64,000 bases of DNA from an uncultured Muribaculaceae bacterium. GTDB lineage: Bacteria > Bacteroidota > Bacteroidia > Bacteroidales > Muribaculaceae. The notes beneath the pieces were generated by a model that was not told the DNA's origin, did not search any database, and saw only the letters and a program-made list of their open reading frames with translations. The stretch is taken from contig CALUIB010000001.1 of the NCBI GenBank assembly GCA_944320595.1, positions 159,248-223,247 on the forward strand, in the 5' to 3' direction. Below, piece after piece: positions 54,639 to 63,853 of the stretch. A program made the translations under genes and the position numbers. Numbering within the stretch: the first letter of the stretch is position 1; every line of letters begins with the position of its first letter.

Positions 54639-55178
54639 ATGAAAGAAGAAATAGTCATAGCCGGTTTTGGAGGCCAAGGTGTGCTGTCGATGGGTAAAAT
54701 TCTGGCTTACTCGGGACTTATGGAGGACAAGGAGGTGACATGGATGCCTTCATACGGGCCAGAGCAGCGCGGAGGAACGGCCAATGTCACTGTTATATTA
54801 AGCGACAGCCGCATCAGCTCTCCGGTGCTTAATACATACGACACTGCCGTTGTGCTTAATCAGCAAAGCCTCGATAAGTTTGAAAGCAAGGTAAAACCTG
54901 GAGGTGTGCTGATATACGACAATTATGGCATACACACACCGCCCACTCGCACCGACATACGCATCTATAAGATTGAAGCTATGGAGGCAACCTTTGAGCT
55001 AAAGAATGCCAAGGCATTCAATATGATTGTGCTCGGGGCATTGCTGAAGGTAAAGCCGATGGTTTCGATTGAGAGCGTGGTAAAGGCTTTAAAGAAGACG
55101 CTGCCCGAACGCCATCATCATTTGATACCTATGAATGAAGATGCGCTGAAAGTCGGCATGGGATTGATAAAAGAATAA
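54639..55178 (+). CDS. korC: 2-oxoacid:ferredoxin oxidoreductase gamma subunit
   Basis: Gamma-type subunit that completes the enzyme (179 residues). It begins IVIAGFGGQGVLSMGKILAYSG, the family's glycine-rich motif, and has the middle YGPEQRGGTANVTVILSD. It is the last gene of the operon, followed by a terminator 22 bp on. Confidence 0.92.
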   Translation: MKEEIVIAGFGGQGVLSMGKILAYSGLMEDKEVTWMPSYGPEQRGGTANVTVILSDSRISSPVLNTYDTAVVLNQQSLDKFESKVKPGGVLIYDNYGIHTPPTRTDIRIYKIEAMEATFELKNAKAFNMIVLGALLKVKPMVSIESVVKALKKTLPERHHHLIPMNEDALKVGMGLIKE

Positions 55179-55200
55179 GCATTGCGCATATTGACACGGA

Positions 55201-55243
55201 AAAGAGGGCATATCAGGATTGGTATGTCCTCTTTCTTGTTTTT
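55201..55243 (+). terminator. Terminator of the kor operon
   Basis: A 14-bp stem (55201-55214 with 55221-55234, two imperfect pairs), 6-nt loop, and a T-rich tail to 55243. Confidence 0.8.
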
Positions 55244-55259
55244 AATGTAAAGGTGCGAT

Positions 55260-55330
55260 TGCTTGTTGTCTCTACCCAAATGCTTGTTTGCTCTACTATT
55301 TGCATATTTGTTGGCAAAGTGCTATTTTTG
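55260..55330 (+). promoter_or_regulatory. Promoter of the TPR-LytS kinase with tandem operator-like repeats
   Basis: The core promoter is TTTG at 55299-55302, a 20-nt spacer and TATTTTTG at 55323-55330. Just upstream lie two direct repeats, TGCTTGTTGTCTCTAC (55260-55275) and TGCTTGTTTGCTCTAC (55281-55296). They match at 14 of 16 bases with a 21-bp period and end 2 bp before the -33 element. This geometry is typical of activator sites and equals the repeat period of LytTR regulators. The 9-mer consensus of LytTR sites is not met exactly. Confidence 0.7.
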
Positions 55331-55429
55331 CAATTGTTAACCCTCGTTGACGGTAAGTGACTCGGCCTCGTGTGGGGGCAATAAAACATATAATAATAGT
55401 TGTGATTCTATAATTACATACACTTTTCT

Positions 55430-57472
55430 ATGCGCATTATGTTCCAATTAAAGGTAGGTCGCATTTTTGTAATGCTTGTTGTTGCCTCTATGGCTTTTTC
55501 TGTAGTGTATTCCTGTTCTTCGTGTGCGTCCGACAACAATGGCGAGCTTGACGAATTAGGCTTTCTTGATGGAGGTGTGTATGATTGTCTGCGTGATTCT
55601 GCATATAAAAATCCACAGTATGTGCTTGATGCCATCGACAGCTTGCAGAGCATAGTCGCAGACAGTGCCGATTACTACAAACTGGAATTGCTACGTGCCG
55701 ATGCGCTTTGCAATGGCGCAAATTCCACTGCCGATGGGCTAAAATCTTTCAACAGCGTATATGGCTATTGCCGTCGCAGTGGCGACAAGGTGCTAGAGAT
55801 GTACTATTGGAATTATTACGGCAACTATGTAGTGTTCAATTTGGGTATGCGTGACTCGTTGCTAAAGTGCTACGAACGGGCATACCGCTTGATGGAGGAG
55901 ACTGGCAGCAAGGCCGAGTTTGAGAGTGTGTGCATAAACCTTGCCGATGCTTATCGGGTAACTGGCAATCCGGCACAAGCAAGCCTCTATTACCGCAAGG
56001 CTTTGTCGTGGCTCGACTCAATTGGCTCTACCGAGAATTTGTTCAACGTATATGTTGGTCTTGGGCAGACTTATGCCGACATAGCCAATTACAGCGAGGC
56101 TGAACGCTTTTTTGGACTGGCAGGCGAAATGCTCGATAGCGTTGACACCTACAATAAATTTTTCTATTATAATTCATACGGCAACCAACTATATTTCGCC
56201 CACAGCTATGTCGATGCATTGAAACAATTCGACTGCGCCGCTAAGTATGCCTCCGAACTGCGCCACCCGTCGGCAATGTGCATAGCTGCGACTAATTTGT
56301 GTGAAGTGAACCTTATGCTTGGCGAAGTAGGGCAGGCGCATAAATACCTCGATCAGGCAATGAAGTGGCTTGGACAGCTACCCGACGATGCTCTTTTGCG
56401 ATTTTACATCTACAGCCTGGCAGGTGATATAGCACTTAATGAAAGCGACTTGTCCAGGGCGGCGCATTATTTTAAGAATGCTGGTGACACATCGGTCGTT
56501 GGCCCGCGTGAGATGGCTTTGCACTATTCGAGAATGCAACGCCTGTATGCGCAGCTGGGAAACTATGCCGGGGCATACCATTACCTACAGCGTGCCGATT
56601 ATTATGAAACGCAAATTAGCAACGACCGTACACGCAAGCAGATAAGTGAAATAGAACTACGTTACAGGCAAGACACTACTATAATGCAGCAACGCCTTGT
56701 AATTTCGGAGAAGGAGACCGAAGTGCGGACGCTTGAAGTGCAAATCTTCCTGATTGTGCTGATAGCAATGCTCATTATTTCGAGTATTGTCATATATGCG
56801 ACGTATAAACGCCGCCGCCGTGCCATTGCCGAGATGAATTTGCGGCAATCGCTTTATGCGATGCGGCTTGCAAATATTCGCAACCGCATTTCTCCGCATT
56901 TTGTTTTTAACGTCTTAAACCGAGAACTGAAGAACGACAATCCAGGCATTGAGAACCTTGTGAAGTTGCTTAGGACTAACTTGCAGTTATGCGACCGATA
57001 TACGGTTGCATTACAGGAGGAATTGGAATTTGTCGATACCTACGTGACCGCCGAAATGCCATCGTTGGGGCATAATTTCGTTTATACAAAGCATATTGCG
57101 CCCGATGTGGATACCGCCAAAGTGATAATTCCTTCTATGATGGTACAAATCTTCGTGGAGAATGCCATAAAGTACGGCCTGCGTGGATTTGATGGGGAAA
57201 AGCACCTTGATATTGCAGCTGATCGACGTGGCAGTGCTACCGTGATAATTATTGAGAACGAAGGTAATCCGTCACCAAGGACGGATGTTTCGGGAAGTAC
57301 GGGTACGGGGATGAAGGTTGTGACTCAAACCGTGAATTTGCTTAATGAACGGAATGTGAGCAAAATGGACATCGATATTAAATGCAAGCCGAGCATAAGC
57401 GGCAATACTGCGGTATTCACAGTTACAATAACTATCCCCGACAACTTCGACTTTTCTCCAATGAAAAACTAA
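55430..57472 (+). CDS. TPR-containing LytS-type sensor histidine kinase, orphan
   Basis: Membrane sensor kinase (680 residues). After a signal peptide comes a periplasmic block of TPR-like helices (about 45-430), including ASLYYRKALSWLDSIGS and ALKQFDCAAKYASELRHPSAM. One membrane helix (about 437-460) is followed by a LytS-type dimerisation and phosphorylation motif, RNRISPHFVFNVLN, with the phospho-His at 490. The ATPase part has QIFVENAIKYGL (N box) and GSTGTGMKVV (G box). No response regulator lies next to it; such kinases often pair with a LytTR regulator. It has a consensus promoter preceded by direct repeats. Confidence 0.87.
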   Translation: MRIMFQLKVGRIFVMLVVASMAFSVVYSCSSCASDNNGELDELGFLDGGVYDCLRDSAYKNPQYVLDAIDSLQSIVADSADYYKLELLRADALCNGANSTADGLKSFNSVYGYCRRSGDKVLEMYYWNYYGNYVVFNLGMRDSLLKCYERAYRLMEETGSKAEFESVCINLADAYRVTGNPAQASLYYRKALSWLDSIGSTENLFNVYVGLGQTYADIANYSEAERFFGLAGEMLDSVDTYNKFFYYNSYGNQLYFAHSYVDALKQFDCAAKYASELRHPSAMCIAATNLCEVNLMLGEVGQAHKYLDQAMKWLGQLPDDALLRFYIYSLAGDIALNESDLSRAAHYFKNAGDTSVVGPREMALHYSRMQRLYAQLGNYAGAYHYLQRADYYETQISNDRTRKQISEIELRYRQDTTIMQQRLVISEKETEVRTLEVQIFLIVLIAMLIISSIVIYATYKRRRRAIAEMNLRQSLYAMRLANIRNRISPHFVFNVLNRELKNDNPGIENLVKLLRTNLQLCDRYTVALQEELEFVDTYVTAEMPSLGHNFVYTKHIAPDVDTAKVIIPSMMVQIFVENAIKYGLRGFDGEKHLDIAADRRGSATVIIIENEGNPSPRTDVSGSTGTGMKVVTQTVNLLNERNVSKMDIDIKCKPSISGNTAVFTVTITIPDNFDFSPMKN

Positions 57473-57560
57473 ACAAGTTGTTGGGCAAAATAAACAGCAT
57501 TTACAGCAGGTTGACCTCTTTATATTGTCGTTGTTTCTGTTTGGCGAATGCTAAAAAAGT

Positions 57561-57625
57561 CAGATATTTTTAAAGACACACCATAATACTTGAGTTGGAT
57601 TATGTGGTGTCTTTAAAAATATCTG
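57561..57625. terminator. Long palindrome between convergent genes
   Basis: Arms 57561-57588 and 57598-57625 are nearly complementary: the outer 19 bp are perfect, the inner part is less so, and the loop is about 9 nt. It lies between the kinase gene and the convergent PBP gene, so it probably ends both transcripts. Its length (65 bp) is more than a terminator needs, so it may be a repeat element. Confidence 0.7.
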
Positions 57626-57663
57626 TATTCGTATATTTCTATCGTAAATGAAAACAGGTAGTA

Positions 57664-60072
57664 TTAGTCGAACACGCCTTCGATTGACTCGGCTGGAACT
57701 ATGTCTTCATCGTTAACTTGGTCGAGTGGCACACCTACCACGCCATCCCTTGCGCATGGGTCGAAGTTTTCGGGGAACTCGAATTTTACGTTCTGGGAAT
57801 ATGGCAGGGTGGAATCGCCATATACTTTCATCATGTATAAGCCATATATAGGCAATGCCATTTCAGCTCCTTGCCCGTTGGCCATGGTGTTGAAGTGGAT
57901 GTAACGCTCTTCACCGCCAACCCATACGCCGGTTACAAGTTCGGGCGTGAATCCCATGAACCAACCGTCGGAGTTGTTGTTGGTCGTACCTGTTTTTCCG
58001 CCCATTTGCGCTGTGAGCTTGTAGGGTGCGCGGCGCACACGGTTGCCTGTTCCAGAGTCAACTACGTTGAGCAGTATGGAGAGTATTTTATAGTATCCTT
58101 CTTCGCTTATGCACTCGGTGTGCTGCGGCACGAACTCGCTTATCACGTTGCCCTGATTATCGGTGATGCGTGTCACAAACACAGGATCGACGCGCATACC
58201 CTTGTTGGCGAATGCGCTGTATGCCGTCACCATCTCCTTTACCGACACGTCGCACGAGCCGAGGCATATCGACTTCACGGGGTCGAGGTAATTGGTTATG
58301 CCAAAGTTGTGCATATTCCTTACGAGTTGTGCGGGCGACAGATTGTCCATAAGACGGGCCGAAATCCAGTTGTTGGAGTTAGTCAATGCCCATCGCAGCG
58401 TCACCATTTCGCCTATATGTGTGTGACCCGAGTTGCGCGGTATCCAGGGGCGGCCCAGTTCGTCTTTAAGCACTGGTTGCGAATTGAGGAACTCGTCGCA
58501 TGGCGTGTAGCCCTCTTCCATAGCGTAGGTGTATAGGAATGGCTTTATTGTCGAACCTATTTGCCTGCGACCCTGGCTAACCATATCGTATTGGAAATAC
58601 TTGAAGTTGGGTCCGCCGATGTAAGCCTTGACATACCCAGTCGCGGGATCCATCGACATCATGCCTGTGCGCAAGAACGACTTGGAGTAAAGCATCGAGT
58701 CAAGCGGCGACATGATGGTGTCGATGTCTCCATCGTAGGAGAACACACGCATTTCCCGTGGCTGATTGAAGTTTTCACGTATCTCGGCCTCGCTTAGCCC
58801 GGTAAGTTTCAGCACGCGGTGGCGTTCGCTTTGCCTGATTGCGCGGTCTATTAGCCTGTCGCGCTGTTCTGCCGACAGTTCGGCACGGTTGGTGGTGTAA
58901 GGGTTGCTTGTTCCCTTCTTTTCTTTTATAAAACGTGGTTGCAGGCTCTTGCCGAGGTGACGCAATACTGCATCTTCGGCATAGCTTTGCATACGCGAAT
59001 CGATTGTGGTGTATATCTTGAGTCCGTCGGTGTATATGTTGTATTTCGAGCCGTCGGGCTTGCGGTTCTTTTCAACCCAGCCAAACAGTGGATTGGTGGC
59101 CCACGCGATGGAGTCATCGACAAATGCCTGTTGGTTCCAACTTGGGTAATTGTCACGTTCCGGGTGCTTGGCCGAAAGCATGCGGCGTAATTCTTCGCGG
59201 AAGTAGGGGGCAATGCCGTCCTTGTGGTCAACGCGGTGATAGTCGAGGACGAGCGGCTTGCGTTTCAATTCTTCGGTTTCGGCCTCCGAGAGCATTCCGG
59301 CGCGGCACATTTGGTCGAGTACCACGTTGCGGCGTATGCGTGTGCGCTCGTTGTACCTTACAGGGTTGTATAGCGATGGGTTTTTCACCATTCCCACGAG
59401 TGTGGCGGCTTCTTCAATGCTCACCTCGCTTGGCTCTTTGCCGAAATATACATAGCAGGCACTTTCAATGCCAACGGCATTGTTTAGGAAGTCGAATTGG
59501 TTGAAATACATTTGTATGATTTCATCCTTGGTGTAATATCGTTCAAGTTTCACGGCAATGGCCCATTCTATGGGCTTTTGCAGCATTCGCTGGAACATAT
59601 TGTCATAGTCGGGCGAATATAGCTGCTTGGCAAGTTGCTGGGTAATGGTGCTGCCACCGCCTGCATTTTTCTGACCAAGCAAGCCGCGCTTGACCACCGC
59701 GCGCAGCAGGGCACGGAAGTCTATGCCCGAATGGCTAAGGAAACGCTCGTCTTCGGTGGCTATGAGCGCATTGGTGAGATGCGGCGACAATTCGTCGAAA
59801 TCCACATACACGCGGTTGGCCATACTTTGGTAGTATCGTCCCATTTCCATACCGTCGGCCGTGTATAGCACAGTGGCATAGCGGTCGGTGGGGTTCTTTA
59901 GCTCTTCTACTGGTGGCATATATCCTATTATGCCGTTGTATATGAGGCAAAAAATCGTGAAGACGATTATTACAAGTGCAGTGAATGTTATCCACATCCA
60001 TTTTATGATGCCCTTGGTGCGTCGGCTGTTTCCCTTTTTTGTCGCCGTAGTGTTATTTTCGTTTGAATTCAT
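57664..60072 (-). CDS. Penicillin-binding protein 1A (bifunctional)
   Basis: Class A PBP making and cross-linking peptidoglycan strands. One membrane helix near the N-terminus (about 25-45) is followed by the GT51 transglycosylase with EDERFLSHSGIDFRALLRA and GGSTITQQLAKQL. The transpeptidase has the SxxK motif GSTIKPF, the SxN box SNNW, and KTGTTNN. Length 802 from the ATG at 60072; a TTG four codons earlier is less likely. The C-terminal tail is acidic. A consensus promoter lies 63-94 bp upstream. Confidence 0.95.
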   Translation of the reverse strand: MNSNENNTTATKKGNSRRTKGIIKWMWITFTALVIIVFTIFCLIYNGIIGYMPPVEELKNPTDRYATVLYTADGMEMGRYYQSMANRVYVDFDELSPHLTNALIATEDERFLSHSGIDFRALLRAVVKRGLLGQKNAGGGSTITQQLAKQLYSPDYDNMFQRMLQKPIEWAIAVKLERYYTKDEIIQMYFNQFDFLNNAVGIESACYVYFGKEPSEVSIEEAATLVGMVKNPSLYNPVRYNERTRIRRNVVLDQMCRAGMLSEAETEELKRKPLVLDYHRVDHKDGIAPYFREELRRMLSAKHPERDNYPSWNQQAFVDDSIAWATNPLFGWVEKNRKPDGSKYNIYTDGLKIYTTIDSRMQSYAEDAVLRHLGKSLQPRFIKEKKGTSNPYTTNRAELSAEQRDRLIDRAIRQSERHRVLKLTGLSEAEIRENFNQPREMRVFSYDGDIDTIMSPLDSMLYSKSFLRTGMMSMDPATGYVKAYIGGPNFKYFQYDMVSQGRRQIGSTIKPFLYTYAMEEGYTPCDEFLNSQPVLKDELGRPWIPRNSGHTHIGEMVTLRWALTNSNNWISARLMDNLSPAQLVRNMHNFGITNYLDPVKSICLGSCDVSVKEMVTAYSAFANKGMRVDPVFVTRITDNQGNVISEFVPQHTECISEEGYYKILSILLNVVDSGTGNRVRRAPYKLTAQMGGKTGTTNNNSDGWFMGFTPELVTGVWVGGEERYIHFNTMANGQGAEMALPIYGLYMMKVYGDSTLPYSQNVKFEFPENFDPCARDGVVGVPLDQVNDEDIVPAESIEGVFD

Positions 60073-60134
60073 TTTTTCAGTCAAGAAGTGTGTTGCAACT
60101 TATAAATTGTGGCTTAACCAGTTTTTGCGCCGTG

Positions 60135-60166
60135 CAAAATTACTGAATAAAGTGCTAAGAGGCAAA
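60135..60166 (-). promoter_or_regulatory. Promoter of PBP1A
   Basis: Minus-strand TTTG (60166-60163), a 20-nt spacer and TAATTTTG (60142-60135). Confidence 0.75.
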
Positions 60167-60182
60167 AAATAAAGGAATGATA

Positions 60183-60779
60183 TTATTCGATTAATGACGT
60201 GCCGTCGATGTCGGCTATTTTGCCCTTCAACGCTGGTATGTCGTCGAGGTTGGCTTGTATGGTCATTTTGCACACGTTGTCGAAGTCCTGCGCCGTCACT
60301 TTCAGGTTTTCCCGTTTCACGAGTTTCATCACATCGTTCATGCCAAGGTAGGGGAATGAGAAGGAGACTGTGCCCTGTTCATGGCATTCGAGTATTTCGG
60401 CATTGGCAATTGCTTCGGCTGCGGCCTCGCGGTAGGCGACTATTAACCCCGATGTTCCAAGTAGTATTCCACCGAAGTACCGCACCACGATAATCAATAC
60501 GTTGGTAAGCCCGAACGAATTGATTTGCCCCAATATAGGCTTGCCTGCCGTGCCCGAAGGTTCGCCGTTGTCGCTGCTAAGAAATTCGCTGCGGTCGGTG
60601 CCAATCATGTAAGCCCAGCACACATGGCGGGCATCATAGAAACGTTTTTGATATTGTTTTATGATTTCCTTTGCCTCGGCAGCCGACTGCACAGGGATGG
60701 CAAAAGAGAGGAATTTGCTCATTTTCTCTTTGTAAAGCCCCTCGGAAGGTGCTGCTAAGGTCTTGAAAAAATCGCTCAT
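60183..60779 (-). CDS. YigZ/IMPACT family protein
   Basis: Small cytosolic protein (198 residues) of the YigZ (UPF0029) family. Conserved parts are KFLSFAIPVQSAAEAKEII, the core RHVCWAYMIG and SSDNGEPSGTAGKPILGQI, then VVRYFGGILLGTSGLIVAYREAAAEAI. The C-terminal part (about 125-198) is a ferredoxin-like DUF1949-type domain. Its biochemical role is not established. It has its own promoter, nested in a palindrome. Confidence 0.9.
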   Translation of the reverse strand: MSDFFKTLAAPSEGLYKEKMSKFLSFAIPVQSAAEAKEIIKQYQKRFYDARHVCWAYMIGTDRSEFLSSDNGEPSGTAGKPILGQINSFGLTNVLIIVVRYFGGILLGTSGLIVAYREAAAEAIANAEILECHEQGTVSFSFPYLGMNDVMKLVKRENLKVTAQDFDNVCKMTIQANLDDIPALKGKIADIDGTSLIE

Positions 60780-60791
60780 TGTGAGAATGAA

Positions 60792-60842
60792 ATAATGGGT
60801 TAACCTTGTGCAAAGTTAACCCATTATGATAAATTTACCAAA
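60792..60842 (-). promoter_or_regulatory. Promoter of yigZ nested in a perfect palindrome
   Basis: Minus-strand TTTG (60842-60839), a 20-nt spacer and TAACTTTG (60818-60811). A perfect 13-bp inverted repeat (60792-60804 with 60815-60827, 10-nt gap) covers the -7 element and the expected start point. It may be an operator, or a hairpin that ends the cyd transcript from upstream; there is no clear T run for the latter. Confidence 0.65.
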
Positions 60843-60844
60843 AA

Positions 60845-61993
60845 TCAATATTTGTGGTCATCGCCCGACATTTCATCGGGTGTTATCGGTTTCTTGTTCA
60901 GCGAATACCATGCGTAGGCTATGTATGCCACCACAAATGGGATTATCACCGTCACCCAACTCATTACCGTGAGCGTGAACGGGCTTGACGAACTGTTGCT
61001 GATGGTGAGCGAGCTTGCAGGATCGAGCAGCGATGGGTAATAGGCTGTGCCATTATAGCCTGCCACCCAGAAGAGTGACATCACAACGAGGGCTGTGCCG
61101 ATGCCGCTATACCATATACCGCACTTGTAATTGTCGCAAAGCACGGTTTTGGCGTAAGCGTAAATCACAGCTGCCACGCCTATTAACAGAGCTGCAAGAG
61201 CCCACCACATTTCAATGAAATTGTGGAAATACTTGAATGGAACAATTGTTATTACTTCGCGTCCGTCGAGTATGTCGGCTTGATGTCCATCAGCTGTGAG
61301 TAATATTACGAGGAATACCACGAATAGCAGCACGAATACGCCGCCGTTGACAAGAACGGCCTTGCGTTGTTGACGGTAATTTGCACCGTCATCGATGGTG
61401 TTGATGAAGTACAGTGCAGCCTGCATACGTGCGAGGAACAGCACGGCAATACCGAGCAGCAGGTTTCGCCAGTGGAAGATGGCCTCAAGCCCGTGCGTGG
61501 GCGACCATGTGGATATTGCCGGTGCGGCGGTATTCAACAGATTGCCTTTTTGCACCGTAAATTCGGCTCCGAAGAAGAATGTACCCACGGCCACGCCCAG
61601 CAACATGCAGCCCAGTATGCCGTTGATGCAAAGGAAAATGTCGAACGTGCGTGTGCCATATACGTTCCCTTTCTTCTTGCGGAACTCGTAAGAGACGGCT
61701 TGCAGTACGAAACCGAGCAATATCAGCATCCACAGCCAATATGCGCCGCCGAAACTCGTGGAATAGAACAAGGGGAATGAGGCGAAAAATGCGCCGCCAA
61801 ATACTACGAGCGTGGTGAACGACAGTTCCCACTTGCGGCCAAGTGAATTGACCATCATGGTGCGTTGCAGGTCGCTGCGAGCACCGAGCAGCATGGTTTG
61901 CCCCCCTTGTACGAAGAGAAGGAACACGAGTGCGGCACCCAATACTGAAATCAGGAACCACCAGTATGATTGCAATATTTCGTAAGTTTCCAT
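60845..61993 (-). CDS. cydB: Cytochrome bd oxidase subunit II
   Basis: Second subunit of the quinol oxidase, which reduces oxygen at very low levels in the inner membrane. The 382-residue protein has about eight to nine hydrophobic helices, with the N-terminal QSYWWFLISVLGAALVFLLF and the later LARMQAALYFI typical of the family. It lies 10 bp after cydA. It lets an anaerobe use or remove trace oxygen. Confidence 0.94.
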   Translation of the reverse strand: METYEILQSYWWFLISVLGAALVFLLFVQGGQTMLLGARSDLQRTMMVNSLGRKWELSFTTLVVFGGAFFASFPLFYSTSFGGAYWLWMLILLGFVLQAVSYEFRKKKGNVYGTRTFDIFLCINGILGCMLLGVAVGTFFFGAEFTVQKGNLLNTAAPAISTWSPTHGLEAIFHWRNLLLGIAVLFLARMQAALYFINTIDDGANYRQQRKAVLVNGGVFVLLFVVFLVILLTADGHQADILDGREVITIVPFKYFHNFIEMWWALAALLIGVAAVIYAYAKTVLCDNYKCGIWYSGIGTALVVMSLFWVAGYNGTAYYPSLLDPASSLTISNSSSSPFTLTVMSWVTVIIPFVVAYIAYAWYSLNKKPITPDEMSGDDHKY

Positions 61994-62003
61994 AATGAGT
62001 GTG

Positions 62004-63563
62004 TTAATCGATGTTTTCTTTAGACTTTCGCGAAATGTATTTCAGCATTATGTTTATTTCGGCTACAAGCAACCCTGTGAAGATAATTGCAAACAGCGTG
62101 AAAGTGGTGATTACCGACGACGTGGGGATGCTCGATATGGCTGCGCGTGCTGGCATCAGCCCTTCGATGACCCACGGCTGGCGTCCAACTTCGGCCACCA
62201 CCCAGCCGGCTTCGCTGCATATCCATACCAGCGGAATTGAAATCATGGCCAGTAGTTGCCACCACTTGTTGCCTTCGAGGAAACCACGTTTCTTATAGGC
62301 CAATAAAAGCACCACAATGTAGAACAGCAGGAAGTATCCGCCCAAGATTACCATTATGTGGAACGCATAGAACGTCATGGGGATGTCGGGAACGGCCTCT
62401 TCAACGCTGTCGAAATACCCGTAGCCGAAGTAGTCGAAGTCTTTTTTAAGGTCGGCATGAGCCAGCAGCATGGCACTTTCATCGCCGGCGGCCTTGGCTA
62501 TGTCGAATCGCCGCAGAGCCTCATGGGCGGCTTTCCCACGTTCAATGCGTTCGGCGTATGAAATGCCGCGTATTGTGTCGCCTTGTGGGGTAAGCGAAAT
62601 GCCGTTCAGCAGATCTTCCACGCCAGGGATGAATGCGTCGGGGTCGCCCTCGGCAAGCACCGACAGCCCGTAGGGTATCGAGATGTCAATCAAGTATGGG
62701 TCTTGGTCGTCGCCGATTTGCTTGTCGGGGTTCAATATGCCTGCGGCCACTATCGACTGCCCACAACTCCCTTTGTAGAGTCCCTCCATGGCCGCAAGTT
62801 TCATTGGTTGCACTTCCGATACAACCTTGGCTGAGCCGTCGCCCGTTCCTAATGTTGCTACGATACCGGCAAGGCCTATCCAGCCTGCAACCTTGATGCT
62901 GCGCACGGCCATGGCCACATTGCGCTTTTTGAGTAGCAGCCATGCGCTTACGCCTATCACGAATACGCCTGCAAGCGTCCAGCCGCTGAGTACTGAATGG
63001 AAAAACTTGTTGATGGCCACTGGCGACAGTACCAAAGCCCAAAAGTCGTCCATCACATTGCGCATCTCGTGTGGATTAAATTCCATTCCTACTGGGTATT
63101 GCATCCACGAGTTTGCAACGAGTATCCACAGAGCCGACAGGCTTGCGCCCACGGCTGTGAGCCATGTGGAGGCGAGGTGGAACCTGGGCGACACTTTCTT
63201 CCAACCGAAGAACATAACGGCAATAAAAGTAGCCTCCATGAAGAAGGCAAGCAACCCTTCGATGGCAAGCGGCGCACCGAAGATGTCGCCCACGAACCAG
63301 CTGTAGTTCGACCAGTTGGTGCCAAATTCAAATTCAAGTATAATACCCGTTGCCACTCCCATTGCAAAGTTGATGCCGAATATCGTCATCCAGAATTTTG
63401 TGGTGGCAAGCCATCGTGGGTCGCGAGTCTTGAAGTAAATCGACTCCATTATAGCGACAATCACCGACAGTCCGAGCGTGAGCGGCACGAACAGCCAGTG
63501 ATACATGGCGGTGAGGGCGAATTGTGCCCTTGACCAATCTACCAATGATGTTAAGTCATTCAT
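62004..63563 (-). CDS. cydA: Cytochrome bd oxidase subunit I
   Basis: Main subunit with the haems and quinol site. The N-terminus has WSRAQFALTAMYHWLFVPLTLGLS with the axial haem His, and the quinol-binding region and the GRQPW motif (VGRQPWVIEGL) are present. GFHLAS-type PRFHLASTWLTAVGASLSALWILVAN follows the second helix group. Length 519 with about nine helices. It is the second gene of the DUF4492-cydA-cydB operon. Confidence 0.95.
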   Translation of the reverse strand: MNDLTSLVDWSRAQFALTAMYHWLFVPLTLGLSVIVAIMESIYFKTRDPRWLATTKFWMTIFGINFAMGVATGIILEFEFGTNWSNYSWFVGDIFGAPLAIEGLLAFFMEATFIAVMFFGWKKVSPRFHLASTWLTAVGASLSALWILVANSWMQYPVGMEFNPHEMRNVMDDFWALVLSPVAINKFFHSVLSGWTLAGVFVIGVSAWLLLKKRNVAMAVRSIKVAGWIGLAGIVATLGTGDGSAKVVSEVQPMKLAAMEGLYKGSCGQSIVAAGILNPDKQIGDDQDPYLIDISIPYGLSVLAEGDPDAFIPGVEDLLNGISLTPQGDTIRGISYAERIERGKAAHEALRRFDIAKAAGDESAMLLAHADLKKDFDYFGYGYFDSVEEAVPDIPMTFYAFHIMVILGGYFLLFYIVVLLLAYKKRGFLEGNKWWQLLAMISIPLVWICSEAGWVVAEVGRQPWVIEGLMPARAAISSIPTSSVITTFTLFAIIFTGLLVAEINIMLKYISRKSKENID

Positions 63564-63616
63564 AATAGTTATAATGTTTTTTGATGTTTATGTTACTTAG
63601 TATATATGTGCAGGCG

Positions 63617-63832
63617 CTATTTTGCGTTGCCGATTAGTTCGTTCCTCACGTGCTGGGCGCGGGCTTCATCGGTGGAGAAGTTGGTGTTCAAGAAGTTTGG
63701 GAAAAAGAATAATTTGAGTACCACGAAAATAAGGAACAGTTTTATTATGATTAACAGCCACAACGATTTTCCGATGGTCATGTTTCGGAAACCGTCAACG
63801 TACAGGTCGATAATGCGTCTTAGAAGGTTCAT
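63617..63832 (-). CDS. DUF4492 family small membrane protein
   Basis: A 71-residue protein with one membrane helix in the middle (about residues 21-45) and polar ends (MNLLRRIIDLYVDGFRN and a charged C-terminus). DUF4492 proteins are known as neighbours of cydAB in Bacteroidetes and may be a small oxidase subunit, but this is not shown. I take the ATG at 63832 because the longer frame reaches into a structured leader. It is the first gene of the operon, 53 bp before cydA. Confidence 0.85.
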   Translation of the reverse strand: MNLLRRIIDLYVDGFRNMTIGKSLWLLIIIKLFLIFVVLKLFFFPNFLNTNFSTDEARAQHVRNELIGNAK

Positions 63833-63853
63833 TGGCCAGTTGCGTATATAAAA

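Noticed and set aside
55260..55296. CRISPR-like repeat pair
   Set aside because: Only two imperfect 16-bp copies separated by 5 bp, sitting against a promoter; operator repeats explain them better.
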